A program made the position numbers and the translations under genes. The notes below the pieces were generated by a model. That model was not told the DNA's origin and ran no database searches. It worked only from the letters and a program-made list of their open reading frames with translations. Below, one piece after another: positions 33,574 to 46,329 of a stretch of 64,000 nt of DNA. Source of the stretch: Paracyclopina nana (taxonomy: Eukaryota; Arthropoda; Copepoda; Cyclopoida; Cyclopettidae); assembly GCA_019096065.1 (NCBI GenBank), contig JAGUCH010000003.1, forward strand, positions 248,001 through 312,000, given 5' to 3'. Positions within the stretch are counted from its first letter, which is position 1. Each line of letters opens with the position of its first letter.

Positions 33574-33879
33574 CGAGGCCAGCGAGGCCGGCCTTTTTCC
33601 AGTTGCCAACGCGCGGCGCGTTAACTTCACCGGAAAAAAGGCCATTCATGAATTCTAAATCGTAATTACGTTAATTAGGATAATTAGCTTTCGAAGTTAC
33701 AATCTGCTCAAGTAATCTGAGGCGCTGAGCTTTGGACGCCTATTTATCTATAGTTTGATTTTCCTGGTTTTTAGTGGATAACAAAGCATGATGTATTTTT
33801 CATGTAAGATTTGTTTTTAGATGCCAAGTTATTATTCCCCATTAATTGAAGTGACTGAGTAAATATAATGAAATGCCTT

Positions 33880-34256
33880 TAAAGGGTGTGGAAAAATTAA
33901 TCTTAAGAAAAAGTGAATCTGCAGCTGACTGCTCATGACGGGTTCAGCTTGGGTCCGAGCAGCTTTTTTAATGGCAATTTTTTCTTCTATTTTGCCTCGT
34001 CGTTTTCAACCTTCTTTAAAACAATCTAGCTTTCTTGGCGTTTCTGTGATAAAAGATGAAATGTAACTTTTGATTTTGCTGAAAAGTCAAAAGGTCTTAC
34101 AAGTGGCCCACTTAATAGCCAAAATTAGATTTGTTTTCTTTCAACTTGGCTCAAAGTCGATCCGATTTTTTGAATCAGCTGGGGCTTGCCTTAACATATT
34201 TTTTCTCCTGTACTTTATGGGTTTTTTAAGGATTTGGGGTGTACACGAACAGGACA
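33880..34256. mobile_element. Foldback family D copy
   Basis: One arm (GGTGTGGAAAAATTAATCTT, GACTGCTCATGACGGGTTCAGC) and the terminal GGTGTACACGAACAGGACA correspond to the right half of the complete copy at 43229-43980. It lies upstream of the deiodinase. Confidence 0.65.
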
Positions 34257-36003
34257 ATCGCTTTATGTCTTTGCATGATTTTGGATATTTTCAACAACAC
34301 TGATGATATTCATCATCTCAGTTTTTTAGCTGCCTGATTTTACGGTCCTCCACACGATATAAATATGTACTTTAAATTGCCAAACTTCAACCTGTCATGC
34401 TTTTACTTGTATGAATACCATCAGTTTTGTTGAAAATATCCAAAATCATGCCAATAACTTATTATATTTTTGGACTTTTTTAAGTCCCATTATTTTCTAG
34501 CAAGTTCTTACTTTCATTTAAGCAAACTTGAATAAGTATAATGTTACTCATATCCTTGAAAGGATGGTCACAAACATGTTTTTGATAAAGATATAATTAA
34601 CTCATTAAAAAATAAGGACAAGTCCTTTAAAAACTAAAAAAAGCTACAACTACATTAAAAAATGACAACCTTCTGCTTTTTGCTCTTTTTTTAGATTCCC
34701 TCAAGTGCCAATATGTTATTTAACAATTTGCTATTGAGGCAGGATGTCTATAAAGAATTTTGAAATAAGGCTTGCGCTTGGTGCTACTTCAAATGGGACA
34801 TTATGGTATGTTACAATTAAGACACCTACAATGATCAAAACTTTGGGCTTTTTTCGTGGAGCTGGACACATGCGCGTAGCCAGTTTTGCGAGCATTTTCC
34901 AATTGGGCTTTGCTCACGGTGTAGTTACATTTTTCCAAATAAGGTAAAAATGATGGCATTAGGGGTAACCTCCGATTCTTTTTCAAAGTCGCTTCAACTA
35001 GTTTTTCGCATAATCGTTATCATTTGGCTTTTTGACTTTTAAAAACTCAATATTTGGCGTTCTTGTCAAGAAACGAGAGATTTTCTACCTTTTCCAAAAA
35101 GCTCCACCGGGCGTCAAGCTTGCTTTTTTTGGGCAAATTGTGCTTCAAAGCACACAATTATTACTCAATTTTCCCATCAAATGACTGCAAAACTAGCATA
35201 AAACTTACTTTTCAAAAATTAGAAGACTAAAATATTAATGAAGTAGTTGAAATGTATCAAATCTGTTTGCTTCAAAAATTGATCGGAGGTTCAATATTTT
35301 TAGATCGGGGCTAGTAGTGGGGCGGGTGCAAACAGAAACAGATCGAAATTCAATTTTCAGCCCGCACAGCCTACGCTGCTATTAGCTGGGCTATCGTTAG
35401 CTCCTCCTGGCGGCAAAATCCATTACTTCCAAAGCCTCTGTAAGCAAAGCCCAATTGGGAGTTGGGGGCTTACATGAACGGGACACTAGCTCACTTCCAA
35501 AAAGCTTTACCTATGACCAAACTCAGTCATTCATGAATACATGATTGAGCTACAGTCAAGTCCAAATAAAGAGAAAAGAGCACCAATTCAGTGCAAGTTT
35601 CACTCCTGCTTTCTCTCTTTCTTAACTAAGCTGAATTTACTTCAAGGCTGAGAAGAACACTTAAAAGACTTGAGCTTTATGTAAAAAACAGCCAACTTTT
35701 CTTGTTTACGACCTCATTGGTTGACCAAAAAAAATGAATGAATGAATGAATGAATGAATGGGCTGAAATGTGCAAGACTATGCGCCAGTAATTACACTTG
35801 GGCCCCAAATCAATTCATGAATGAAAATGAAAGCTTGATCATAAAAAGCAGTAATTAAGCTGGAGCTCCCAAAAAAAATATTAGTCATTCCAGCTAAAAA
35901 AAGATCTTGACTTTACAAAATCTGTAAAATCCTTTTTTTCTGCAATTTTGTCCAGCCTCCAATTTCAAAATTTGGCTTTTTGATGAGAATTTGGTTCGGT
36001 TTT
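34257..36003. other. Intergenic, no gene recognised
   Basis: AT-rich DNA with no supported coding region. It contains a (GAAT)n microsatellite at 35733-35761 and a 30-bp foldback D fragment (GCTTACATGAACGGGACA) near 35468. Confidence 0.5.
35733..35761. repeat. (GAAT)n microsatellite
   Basis: About seven uninterrupted units of GAAT/AATG. Confidence 0.9.
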
Positions 36004-36009
36004 TTTATT
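36004..36009 (-). terminator. Carboxypeptidase poly(A) signal
   Basis: AATAAA on the minus strand, 73 bases after the carboxypeptidase stop codon. Confidence 0.6.
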
Positions 36010-36081
36010 AGTAATCGGCTTCCCCATTTAAAATAGTTTACAGATGCATCGGTGCTGAAGGGATCTTTTCGAGTGTTTTTC

Positions 36082-39000
36082 CTAGTTCAATTGTGCCCAT
36101 TTGTCCTGGAGAAAAGCATCGACCATTCGCAGTGTCCATTGTGGCTGATCCATTGGCACTGAGTGGCCAGCGTTGCGTATCAGCGCAACTTTCAGGTTTC
36201 CGTCCCCTTTCACATATCCAGCCAATTCGGGCCTCATCGTTTCCTAAGATAGAATAAGGCAAAGGCGTAAAGTCGTTAGATTCACAGCGCCATCTATTTG
36301 GCAACTTGGGCAAGTACATTTGACATCGCTGCGCTACATAGAACATTATAAAATGGCGATTGTTTGGCTTTGAGAATTCTTATGCCGAAAACTTCATTGA
36401 TACGACATAATCTATAAATGAAATGACGCCCTTTACAGCCATTAAAGTATAAGGGCATAACGCAAACTTTCAAGCTTTTCGCTGTTGAAACCAATTTTTT
36501 TAATCCTGGCTCCGTTAATCAGCCAATCAAATTGCCACTCTCAATCATGAGGCAAGTTTAGTGCATGACAGTTTTTACAAAAATACTTGCTCAAAAAGCG
36601 CCATCTGGCGAAAAAGTTTGTCCTCCACTGGGTTATTGTGCGAGCTTAGAGCGCCATTGGAAACGGCCGAGGTTGCGTGAGTGTGAGTTGCAAAGTTGCG
36701 CTAACAAACAGTTGCTTGAATTTAGCTTAAAATTCCCTTTTTGTCGTTCTGAGACTATAATCAAAGGGCTGGCAAATATAATTCAAGTGCAAATTTGGCA
36801 ATCATTTGTGAAGTGAGGAAGCTTTTTTTGGAATGAGAAATTATCCTTAATTAGCATGAAAATTAGGAAAAATTCCGAAATGCCTATAGCTTGAAGATGT
36901 GACACAAAAAATAATGAATACTGACATCATTTCAATTGTACGTGAGTGCAGCGCCATCTTGTTCATTTTGGCATTAATCAGTGAAAAGACTACAAAAAAT
37001 GCAATGAAGTTCTTTGCTTGGAGGCATAAGAATAAGATGGGCTATCCCATATCGGAATTTTTAGTCAAGTTACCTCGCTAAGAGAGTAACCTTACTTGAT
37101 TAGTTAAGCTCAGCTCGAGCTAGCCAAGTTCAGTTGGTTTTAACCAAGTTAAGCTAGCTGCCAAGCTGACGCACCAACACATTTGATGTCAGCAGCCGAT
37201 GAGCTAACTTAGCTTTGTCTCAATGGATCGAGCGTCAATCCCCACGCATCTGAGAACGTTCTTAATTGTTAAGTTCAGTTCAGCAACTTAACGTAACTAA
37301 GCAAGTTACCAAGTGCGACATAAGATTAAGCAAAGTTAGGATCCACCGACATAAATATCCGAGCACGAAACTGAACACAGCTGAGATTTTTTCCTGGCTT
37401 AACTTGACTAACCGGTCAATATGGGAACGCCCTTGAAGGGATTATATTATAAAAGCAAGTTATATAGTATATATACCTCATTGTAGACCCAGAAGGCTTT
37501 TCTCTCGCTTCGATGAAACTCGTCTTTTCCAGTCCAGTTCGTTGTGGCAAGCATTTCCTGGGCTCCAGGGAAGTGGCAAATTATGTCCAGGGCCCCATGA
37601 TAAATGAGCACCTGAAAAAGGCCATGACATTTTTTTTTTGGGTGTCACATAAAAAAGAAATGTCACCTTGTAATTTTCCATGGCCTCGACCAGTTCTGGT
37701 CGGATGGACTGCATTGTGTCCTCAATCATGGCCTTGTAAATTTCGAGGCCGTCGGACATGCTCAGATTGCCCAGGTTCATGGATTTGCGCACGTGCGGGG
37801 TTTGAATCCAGTACCAAAAGTCCATGGCCCCGATGCTAAATTGGCCATGGGTGAAGTCGTACAAAGAGCTGTAGTTGAGGCTTTGGAGGATGAAATGCAA
37901 TTGTTGGTCTGAGGCCAGCCAAGAGCCGAACCAGTCCCCTTTGGCAATCTGAAAATTGCATTAGTGGCCGTTAGAGGGCAGCACGTGGCAGCATGCAGCA
38001 GCAAGGTTAATTGGAGGGAAACCTACTTCTCATTTTAAGGCTTCTGACCAAATGCGGAAAAATTGAGAAAATCTACAGCTCAAATATTCAGAAATTCCAT
38101 AAGTCTGACATTCAGATATTCAGAAATTCAGAAATTCAGGAATTCAGAAATTCAGGAATTCAGAAATTTGGAAATTCAGAAATTTGGAAATTATCTTGTT
38201 CTGGAATTCAGAAGTCCATAAATTACTAATTCAAAACAGAAATTATCAAAAAAATTCAGAAGCTCAGAAATTATCATATTCATAAAATCAAGAGCTCAGA
38301 AATTCAGAAGTTCAAAAATTCTCTAATTCAGAAAAAGAAAAATTAACGTTACACTTAGGATTGTAAAAAGAAAATGGGGATCAAAAGTGGCGTAAATTAG
38401 ATTGTCAACAGCAAGATTCCTACGCCATTATAAAAGTAGTTTAGGTCTGTATTACTCAATTAGGCCTTCATTTTCGATGTTGCTTCAGCCGTAAAATTGC
38501 CTCTGAGTTGTGCTTCAAGCAGAGAAAATAGCAGCAATGCAGAGGTATACTATACTATTATAAGTGCAGAGGCGTAATTGCAACTCCTTCTTTTTTTAGC
38601 ATAGTAAGTTATGCAAGCAGTTGTTCCAGAGTCGTCTATGAAGAGAGTACAACCAGTTTGTTTAGTGTCGCGTTGTGGTAGGCTTCCCGCCAAAAGCTGT
38701 TGCCATCCGGCCACGCTTTTAAAGCCCCCAATGCTTCAAGAAAGCGCCAACCAACTCAGTTGGTTTTGACCGAAAAACCTTCAAGTCGCACTTATCAAGA
38801 AATCTCAAACTTTTCCATAATAAACGCTTTTTAAAATAATGTCGAGGAATTTTCCTGCAAGAAATTTCAATTCCATTGCCATTTATGGAAAATGCGCTTA
38901 ATTTACTAATTTTTGCTATAGAAAAGCTGCCGTTGGCCTGACTCAGTTCAGCCCTAGCGGCGCCTGCCCAAGCCAAAAACTGAGCACAACACAAAATTGT

Positions 39001-42000
39001 AAACAGGCATACTCAGTTTGTAAACTCTCTCTTTGTAAACATCAGCTCCTCAAAGAAAAGCATGACAGCCAGTCTGAAGTTGGAGGAAAAGTTGACAGTT
39101 GAGCTCTCACCTTTTGAACCAGGTCATCTTCCAAATCGAGCAGAGTGAGGTACTGGTCACCATCTAGGAGTCCATGGTAGTAGAGATAGCTGGCATATTT
39201 GCCCTGCTCCATGGGGCTCATCCAGCCATTTCCAATGCCCAGCCCCACCAAGTTGATGTCAATCTTCCCTCCAAACTTGGAGGGATTTGTCTTGGCCAGA
39301 TGGATGCGATGGCTCAGAGCTGGTACATATTTGCCTCCATAGGACTCACCAAAAATGTAGAAATCTCTGCAATTGAGGTGAAAAAGTCTTCCTCTCAGTT
39401 GTGCTATAAAGAATTTGGAGGCTAACAAAGTAACTTGAGCTAGCTGGCTCAACTTTTGTTGTGAACTTTGCTCTATATCTGTTTTTAATTGGAACAGCTT
39501 AAAAATAAGCCAAATTGATTGGAACCAACTGTATCAACTATAAAAAAAAGCCATTTTTGTAAACCCCAATTTAGGCCATTTAGTTGTCAAAAAAGCCAAA
39601 TTCCTCATATATTGCACAAATGCCCATCTAGCAGCGCTGCCTTCCACAAAAACCAGTACTAGTGGCGCCATCTGCAGGGCAAGTGAGGCAAAACTGGGTA
39701 CCTTTCCCTGTAGTCTGGCAAGAGCTGGAAGAATTGCTGGAGAGCTTCAAACAAGTCTTCCGAGCTCTGGTTGACAAAGTTTGGATATCCTTTCTCGTGT
39801 TGGGTGAATGAGAATCCAGTTCCCACGGGATTATCAATGAAGAGCATGCTCGCGTTTCTGTTCCACGAGTAGCGATTCATGGCCGTTTTCGGTGTGTACT
39901 TGTCATACAAAGGGTAGGGCTGCGGATCCTTGAGGAACAGGCCCTCGAACCTTTTGCTCCTCAGCTGCTCCGGATTGCTGCACGTTCGATTACTGGGCTC
40001 CTCTTCGTGATTGTCATTGTCTGAGACAGCAAAGGCTTTGATCGGGCCGTTCTCTTTGAAAAGGCCGAACAGAGAGGTGGCACCAGGACCGCCCTTGAAT
40101 TGAAGTCCATATCAAATTACTAAAGAATGGTTATTTCATATAATGGAGATCATCTAGTGAAAGCCTAAAATGCCCTAGTTTTCCAGTTGGCCTTGAGCCT
40201 CAAACTATATTGACAAAGTTAAGCCAGATGCAGATGGCGCTAGTTGCATTTTTTTGGGCTTCATTCGATATGAAATTAAGCCAAAGGCGTAAAGTCGCTA
40301 GATTCACAGCGCCATCTATTTGGCAACTTGAGCAAGTACATTTGATATGGCTGCGTTTCACAGATGATTAAAAATTGGCGATTGTTTGGCTTTGGGAGCA
40401 CTCAAGCCGAAAACTTCACTAATACGACATAATCTAAGTTTAAAATGCCGCTTTTTCCAGCCATGAAACTATATGCAAATTGAGCATATTTCCAAGCTTG
40501 TCATTGTTAAAACCAAATTTTTCGAGCCTAGCTCCGTTAATCAGCCAATCAAATCACTGCTCTTAATCACGTGACAAGTTTCGCGCATCAAAGTTTATCC
40601 CAAAATACTTGCTCGATAAACGCCATCTGGCGAAAAAGTTTGCCCCTCCACTGACTTATACAAAGCTTACGATTTCAAAGCCGAGCGCTGCGAGGTCTGT
40701 AAATTAACGTGGTTAGGATTCAAACTCACTTGGAGCCAGAGGATGACAGGGTCGTTTGATGGATCTGACTGGGAGGGGAAGAACCAAAAGTAGAGGTTTG
40801 AAGAGTACTTTTTGTTGACCGTGAGGAAGCCCGCGTAGCTCTCCATTTGCGGCCATTCCTGGAGGCGGACGCGCGCCTTGGCCGCGGCCTCCTCCACGCG
40901 GCCGGCCTCGATGAGGGGCGTGAGGAAGGCGGGCTGGCCGACCTCCTCCTCCTTGAACTCGGGCTCGTTGGGGAACAAGTACAGGAAGAATCTGCTGGGG
41001 CGAATCCCGTCGTGCACCACGATGGGCTTCATCAGTTTGTCGTCCCTGTGAGACAAGTCGTCGGGCTCACAGAGGGAGAAGCAGCGGCCCTCCGTGATGG
41101 ACACGTGCTCAGAGGTCGTGCTCATGTTTGGCCTTGCAATCGAAATCAATACACATGAGTATCGTAACAACAGCATTGATGTAGGGCGATCCTAGCGGCC
41201 TTTTAGGGCAACACCTGGGAGTTTCAGCTGACACCCGCTTGAGATGAAAAACTGAGTTTTACCACTTTTGGGCAAAGTGATCATTTCAAATAAGAAGCCA
41301 AGCCAATAAGCCAAAGGCGTAAAGTCGCTAGATTCCATGCGCCATCTAGCCCGGCAACTTTGCCCAGTACATTTGACATGGCTACACTACATAGGAGATC
41401 ACTAATGGGCTATTTTTTGGCTTTTGGTGCACTAATTCTGAAAACTTTATTAATACGACATAATCTACGGATAAAATGGCATCCTTTCAAGCCATAAAAC
41501 CATATGCAACTCATACAAATTTCCAAGCTTTTCATTACTGAAACCATATTTTTCTAACCTGGCTCCGCTGATCAGCCAATGAAATTGCCGCTCGTGATCA
41601 CGTGACAAGTTTCGCGCGCGACAGTTTTTCCAAATATACTTGCCCTAAAAGCGCCATCTAGCGAAAAAGTTTGTCCCTCCAATGGCTTATTATTGTTGTT
41701 TAACTTTCTGTAGAGTTACTTCAGGATTTTGAGCTCAACTCCCAAGTGTTTCTCAAAAACGTTGGTAGATGGCATGTCTTTGTTATGATACTGTTGTCTA
41801 TTACTTATAAGTCATCTTAAATGTGCGCCAATTCAAATCTGATACAGTTAATTTATAAATAAATTACGAGTACAATTAATGAATATAATGGGTGTTTTGG
41901 ATGAGGTTTTTAATCTTACTGGAATTTCACCAAAATTAGATCAACAAACTAAGTGCACCTAAAAATAGTATTGTCTACCTGACGCCTTACTGGTTTTTTT

Positions 42001-42968
42001 CACAACAATTAGCCATCTATGGAAAGTTAGGTAAATTAGATTGCTCGTTTTTATAGTGTCTGTATCCATTGGCACCAAAGTTGGTGGGATCCATTAGAGT
42101 TACCTAGTAATTGTTGATGTCAATGCAACAAGCAAATCGAGGCTGACAATTTTCTTGAGCTTAGTTCAGCTTTCAAACCGATCTTTTGTGACCTCGGATT
42201 TGGACCAAATTAAGCATGAACAATTATTAGGCAACCTGATGACTCCCTCCAATTTTGGTTCCAATCAGTTGAAACCTTCAATGGCCCAAAGTCAGAATTC
42301 TACGCTATTCTTAATTTTGTTGCCCGAAACGATCACAACTTCTCACTCTACCCAATTTTCCCAAGTTTCGCCACCAGTGGGCGCTGCTGTAGCGCATATA
42401 GTGTAATGATTTGGATGTCTATAACTCAGCTTCTAACAGCGAGAATGATGTTGATCCCAACGGGCTCGTTCCCTACGCAACTTTTCAGCAGTTACCCGGT
42501 AACGGTTTTTTCCATTACATGGCTAACAAAAGTCCACAAATTTTTCTAAATCAAATATAGCTAAAGGTTTTCAAGCTACCCCAATTTAAAAAAGTGTCAA
42601 TTAGGCCATTTATCAGGCTGAGGAATTTTTTAAATATTTCCGTTTTACCTGAGGAATTTGGGCAAGTTGAAGAGATACAAAAAGGATCCAGTGACGAAAA
42701 CGGTGAGGACGAGGAGAGAAAGCAATGCCAAGGCTGGATGAAGGCTACAAAAAGAACTGCGGCACTTGCAGCAACGCAAAAACGAGCCAAACTCGTTCGA
42801 AGTCCGTAATAACGAGTCGTCGTGCACTGGCGAGGCCGCAGGACTCGTGATCGTGTCCTCGTCCGACCTCCGCTTCTCGTCCATGGTCACAATGGAGGAC
42901 ATGGTGACCGCAGACTCCGTGTGGTGTGGCCTCAACGGAGGCTCCAAGCTGAGGCTGCTGCCCTCCAT
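36082..42968 (-). CDS. CPVL-like: S10 serine carboxypeptidase (CPVL/vitellogenic type), predicted type II membrane protein
   Basis: Exons in coding order: 42968-42649, 41132-40730, 40093-39702, 39366-39111, 37948-37667, 37611-37477, 36243-36082. Phases all join, giving 649 residues. The S10 catalytic machinery is complete: GGPG oxyanion loop at 242-245, nucleophile Ser380 in GESYGG, Asp560 in HGALDIICHFPG, His623 in RNAGHSVPMDQP. Such enzymes remove C-terminal residues from peptides, usually in lysosomes or the secretory route (family knowledge). ESYAGFLTVN and MLFIDNPVGTGFSF are typical of CPVL and vitellogenic carboxypeptidases. The first exon supplies no cleavable signal but about 70 hydrophilic residues, a CCKCRSSFC cluster and a helix (LALLSLLVLTVFVTGSFLYL), implying N-in anchoring. 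Its phase match to exon 2 (AG|G) supports it; otherwise a start in exon 2 would lack any secretion signal. Introns hold three family A MITEs and one family G repeat. Confidence 0.9.
36255..36635 (+). mobile_element. MITE family A, copy 5
   Basis: Lies in the last carboxypeptidase intron, antisense to the gene; its left end (TAAGGCAAAGGCGTAAAG) stops only 11 bases from the 3' splice junction of the terminal exon at 36243. The right end is GTTTGTCCTCCACTGGGTTA. Confidence 0.85.
37039..37432 (-). repeat. MITE family B copy
   Basis: Complete single-unit copy: GGGCTATCCCATATCGGAAT ... CAATATGGGAACGCCC, inside carboxypeptidase intron 6. At 394 bp it is a good estimate of the basic unit. Confidence 0.85.
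38080..38345. repeat. AGAAATTCAG minisatellite
   Basis: Degenerate tandem array of a 7-12-base motif (ATTCAGAA, AGAAATTCAGGA, AAATTTGG) in carboxypeptidase intron 4. Confidence 0.8.
38600..39052. repeat. Dispersed repeat family G copy
   Basis: Carries the family G blocks AGTTTGTTTAGTGTCGCGTTG, CCAAAAGCTGTTGCCATCCG, AAAGCGCCAACCAACTCAG and CAGCCCTAGCGGCGCC. It ends about 60 bp before the exon boundary at 39111. Confidence 0.65.
40277..40658 (+). mobile_element. MITE family A, copy 6
   Basis: Complete copy in carboxypeptidase intron 2, starting about 70 bases after the 5' splice site of exon 2. Confidence 0.85.
41307..41689 (+). mobile_element. MITE family A, copy 7
   Basis: Complete copy in carboxypeptidase intron 1, about 175 bases upstream (in gene sense) of the acceptor of exon 2. 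Confidence 0.85.
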
Positions 42969-43228
42969 GCTTAGGACATTTTTCAATTTTTTCAATTTTG
43001 CTTGGCCTTTGCCAGGACCAGGATTGAGCAGAGACTGCCGAGCAACTGCATCGTGGTGGCCTCAAAATTGAGCAGCGCGTGCGGCGACTGCAACAGCCTC
43101 GCGAGCATCCTCTAATATTACGAGAACTCTATAGGCGCCCATAAAGCAGCATAAAAAACCTATAGCAGCAATAATACTGTTGTCATAATCTCCCAAGGGA
43201 CATGAAGCAATGCCTTGTTCATGTATTA

Positions 43229-43980
43229 ATGTCCTGTTCATGTACGCTCTTAACTCTTTAGGAAAATGCACGAAAAACACCTCAAGGAAAGGAGAAAAAT
43301 TGTCTTATGATAAGCGCCAGCTGATACTAAGAAAATCAGATCGACTTTAAGCCAACTTAGTCTTTTTGGGCAGAATCAATTGTTTTTCATATTTTGTCAA
43401 AGAAACGTGATGAAAGATAGTTTGTTTTGTAATATGCTGAAAACCATGGACAAAATAGCAATAATCGCCATTAAAAATCCTGCCCGGTCCCAAGCTCAAC
43501 TGGTAGAGTGGCAGTCAGCAGCAGATTCAATTTTGCTTACGATCATTTTTTCCTTTCCTTAAGGCATTCTTGATACATGAACTAGGCATAAGAATGCCTC
43601 AAGGTGTGGAAAAAATTTTCTTTAGCAAAAGTGAATCTGCTGTTGACTGCCGCTCGACAAGTTCAGCTTGGGACCGAGCAGCATTTTTAATGGCAATTAT
43701 CGCTATTTAGTTTCATGCCTTTCACCATTCTTTCATGAAAAATAGCTTTCTTTGCATTTCTTTGGAAAAAGATGAAATCTAACGATTGCTTTTGCCCATA
43801 ATGTCGAAAATGTGGCGCATAAATTGCCAAAATTGGATTTGTTTACTTTAGGGTTGGCTCGAAGTCGATCTGATATTTTTTGTATTAGCTGGCGCTTGTC
43901 CTGGAACAATTTTTCTCCATTCCTTAAGGTGTTTTTCGAGCATTTTCCTAAGGAATTTGGGGCGTACATGAACAGGACAT
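43229..43980. mobile_element. Foldback family D, complete copy
   Basis: A 752-bp palindromic element. ATGTCCTGTTCATGTACGCT at the left is mirrored by GCGTACATGAACAGGACAT at the right, and the inner blocks (GGAAAATGCACGAAAAACAC, GGAGAAAAATTGTC, CCGGTCCCAAGCTCAACT) are mirrored about a centre near 43595. No coding potential is apparent. Confidence 0.8.
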
Positions 43981-44561
43981 AAATATGTAAGGAAAGAAAG
44001 CCAGGAATAATGATGACTAATGCTGATTCTTCTAGCATTTCTTTTTCATTGAGACAGGATCTAGTCTACTAATTTTTGACCTACATGGCTATTATGAAAA
44101 TGAAGTGAAATGTCTGAAGATGGCTTTCTTTCCGAAATACAGGAGTGTAAAATAGTATAATTCCGCAATATGGAAAAAACGTGCACCAAATCACTATTCT
44201 AAGGTTAGCTTGATAATGCTTGGATTTTAAAAAGTAAAGATGAAGAGTAACATTTAGCTATTAAAATCAACTATCACTACACAATTTAATAAACTGCGCA
44301 GTTCTTTCCATGCATTTTGGGGGATATTATAGACTTACTTATGTAGGGACAAAAAGTAATTTTGTGCTCCTATATTCCATGGAACTAATTAAATTCCAAT
44401 TAATTTAGAAAAAAACTCGGATTTTGAAATGGAAGAACACTCGTAAAATTACATCCCTCGCAGGTTCGGATGCTTAACTCGTGTTTTTCGATTATCAATT
44501 CCCGTCTCAGCTTTTTAACAATCCTTCTTTATGTTCCCCAGCTCGATAAAAATATACAGTC

Positions 44562-44950
44562 TGACCGTTCAAAATTGGACGGTACGGGAATCTAAACTTT
44601 TTGCCACATATTCAATAAATACAGGACTTTTAAATGATATCGTTGGAAAGATTGAGCTTTTTTCCATCTTTTTTGTATAAGTAGAAAAAATCAATTTAAC
44701 AAGAAATAAACCGGGAAAATTCATTTTTCCCCAGGCAACCCAGAAAATTGTCGCGAAAAAACTGATGCATCATTTATTTTTTGCTGTCACGCGGAATTCT
44801 AAATAATATTTTTCATTTTGTCAGAAAACAAAAAAGATGCCCAAAGGTTCAAGCTTTCCAACGATACCCATTAAGCCTCAAAATTCATGAATTCATAACA
44901 CAAACTTTTGATTCCCGCACCGTCCAATTTTGAACGGTCAGACGGTATAT
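44562..44950. mobile_element. Inverted-repeat MITE (family L)
   Basis: Terminal inverted repeats of about 45 bp: CTGACCGTTCAAAATTGGAC at the left and GTCCAATTTTGAACGGTCAG at the right, flanked by TATA-like sequence. The inner blocks TATCGTTGGAAAG and CTTTCCAACGATA are mirrored as well. Confidence 0.8.
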
Positions 44951-45049
44951 ACAAACTCATTGTATGAGTGGTACTCATGGTACTCATTGAATGTTTTTGT
45001 TATTTAAAAAGACTTATAGCAAATATGTTATTGACTTAGAGCAATTACA

Positions 45050-45620
45050 CTTATTATGGAGACTTTTAGCTTATAGACTTTTAGTATGTAGACTTTTAGC
45101 ATGTAGACTTTTAGCATGTTGACTTTTAGCATGTTGACTTTAAGCAAATAGACTCTAAGCATATCTACTTTTAGCAAATGGACTTTTAGCTTGTAAGACT
45201 TTTAGCATAAAAAACTAAGCATATAGACTTCTAGCGCTTTTAGCATTGTTTAATGAAAGATGTAGACTTTTACCATGATGACTTAAACCAAATAGACTTT
45301 TAGCATGTAGACTTTTAGCATGTAGACTTTTAGCATGTAGACTTTTAGCATGTAGACTTTTAGCATGTAGACTTTTAGCAAGTAGACTTTTAGCGTTCAT
45401 GCATGATTGATGCATTCTTTAATGAAAGATGCAGGCTTTTAGTATGTAGACTTTTAGCATGTAGACTTTTAGCATTCATGCATGATTGATGCATTCTTTA
45501 TTGAAAGATGCAGACTTTTAGTATGTAGACTTTTAGCATGTAGACTTTTAGCGCGTAGACTTTAAGCATATAGCCTTTTAGCATCTACACTTTTAGCATA
45601 TAAAGCTTTTAGCATAAAAA
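45050..45620. repeat. TAGACTTTTAGCATG minisatellite
   Basis: About 35 copies of a 15-base unit TAGACTTTTAGCATG. It is most regular at 45290-45390 and is interrupted twice by a longer block ending CATGCATGATTGATGCATTC. The repeated minus-strand frame (LHAKSLHAKS) is an artefact of a unit length divisible by three. Confidence 0.9.
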
Positions 45621-46329
45621 TTTTCAGTAGAACTCTTGCACTTGGACTTTTTTGCAAACCAGACAGTTCCAATTAGAATACAATTCAGGTAAGCCTTTTT
45701 TTGATGGCATGCAGTGCATATGAGCTTACTGAAATGACCCCATTTCCAGCTGAGAGGCAAAATGGTTGAGGCACACAAAAGGGCCCTTGAGTCATTCGTG
45801 CTAAGTTTACAAGGGGGACTTATTGGGTGAGAAAAGGGAGGGAGAGTGGAAAATCCTCGTTTGCTTTCCCCTCCTAGTTACATGTGAAAGGTTTATTAAA
45901 CATGAAGCAACAGTCACTACCACCACTTCCTCATGGTACGTTCAATGCACTCATCCATGGACAACACCAACTGACATGAGCAATTGGAGCAATGGAGATC
46001 CCAACATTGTCAAACTCTCTTGGCTCCTAAGGAAGAAAAGCAGCCAAATTGAAAGACATCGAAGGTGAGATCTAAGTAATAATTCTGAGCTATTTCAAGT
46101 ACAAGTGAATTAAAAAAAATATTAAGTGAAGATATTAATTGAGAATTGGGTAGTTGTCGTTTTTTGGTGTGGTTACTCTCCAGTTACGACGAAAATACAA
46201 TTTTCCTAGATTTGCCAATTAACCCACAAAATGTAATCCAATACATTTCTCCATGGGCGAAATTGGATGCCAACAGCATAAAGCTAGATCCAAACGCAGC
46301 AGAAACTGCAGCCCTCAAAAAAGCAATAA

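Noticed and set aside
32863..33624. 253-codon plus-strand frame opposite the deiodinase
   Set aside because: Antisense shadow of a GC-rich coding region without its own domain features.
33643..33645. Upstream ATG as the deiodinase start
   Set aside because: It lies upstream of the TATA box, and would add 38 residues to a protein that already has family length from 33531.
45215..45415. Open frame with LHAKS repeats as a repetitive protein
   Set aside because: It is the reverse complement of a 15-base minisatellite whose unit length happens to keep the frame open.
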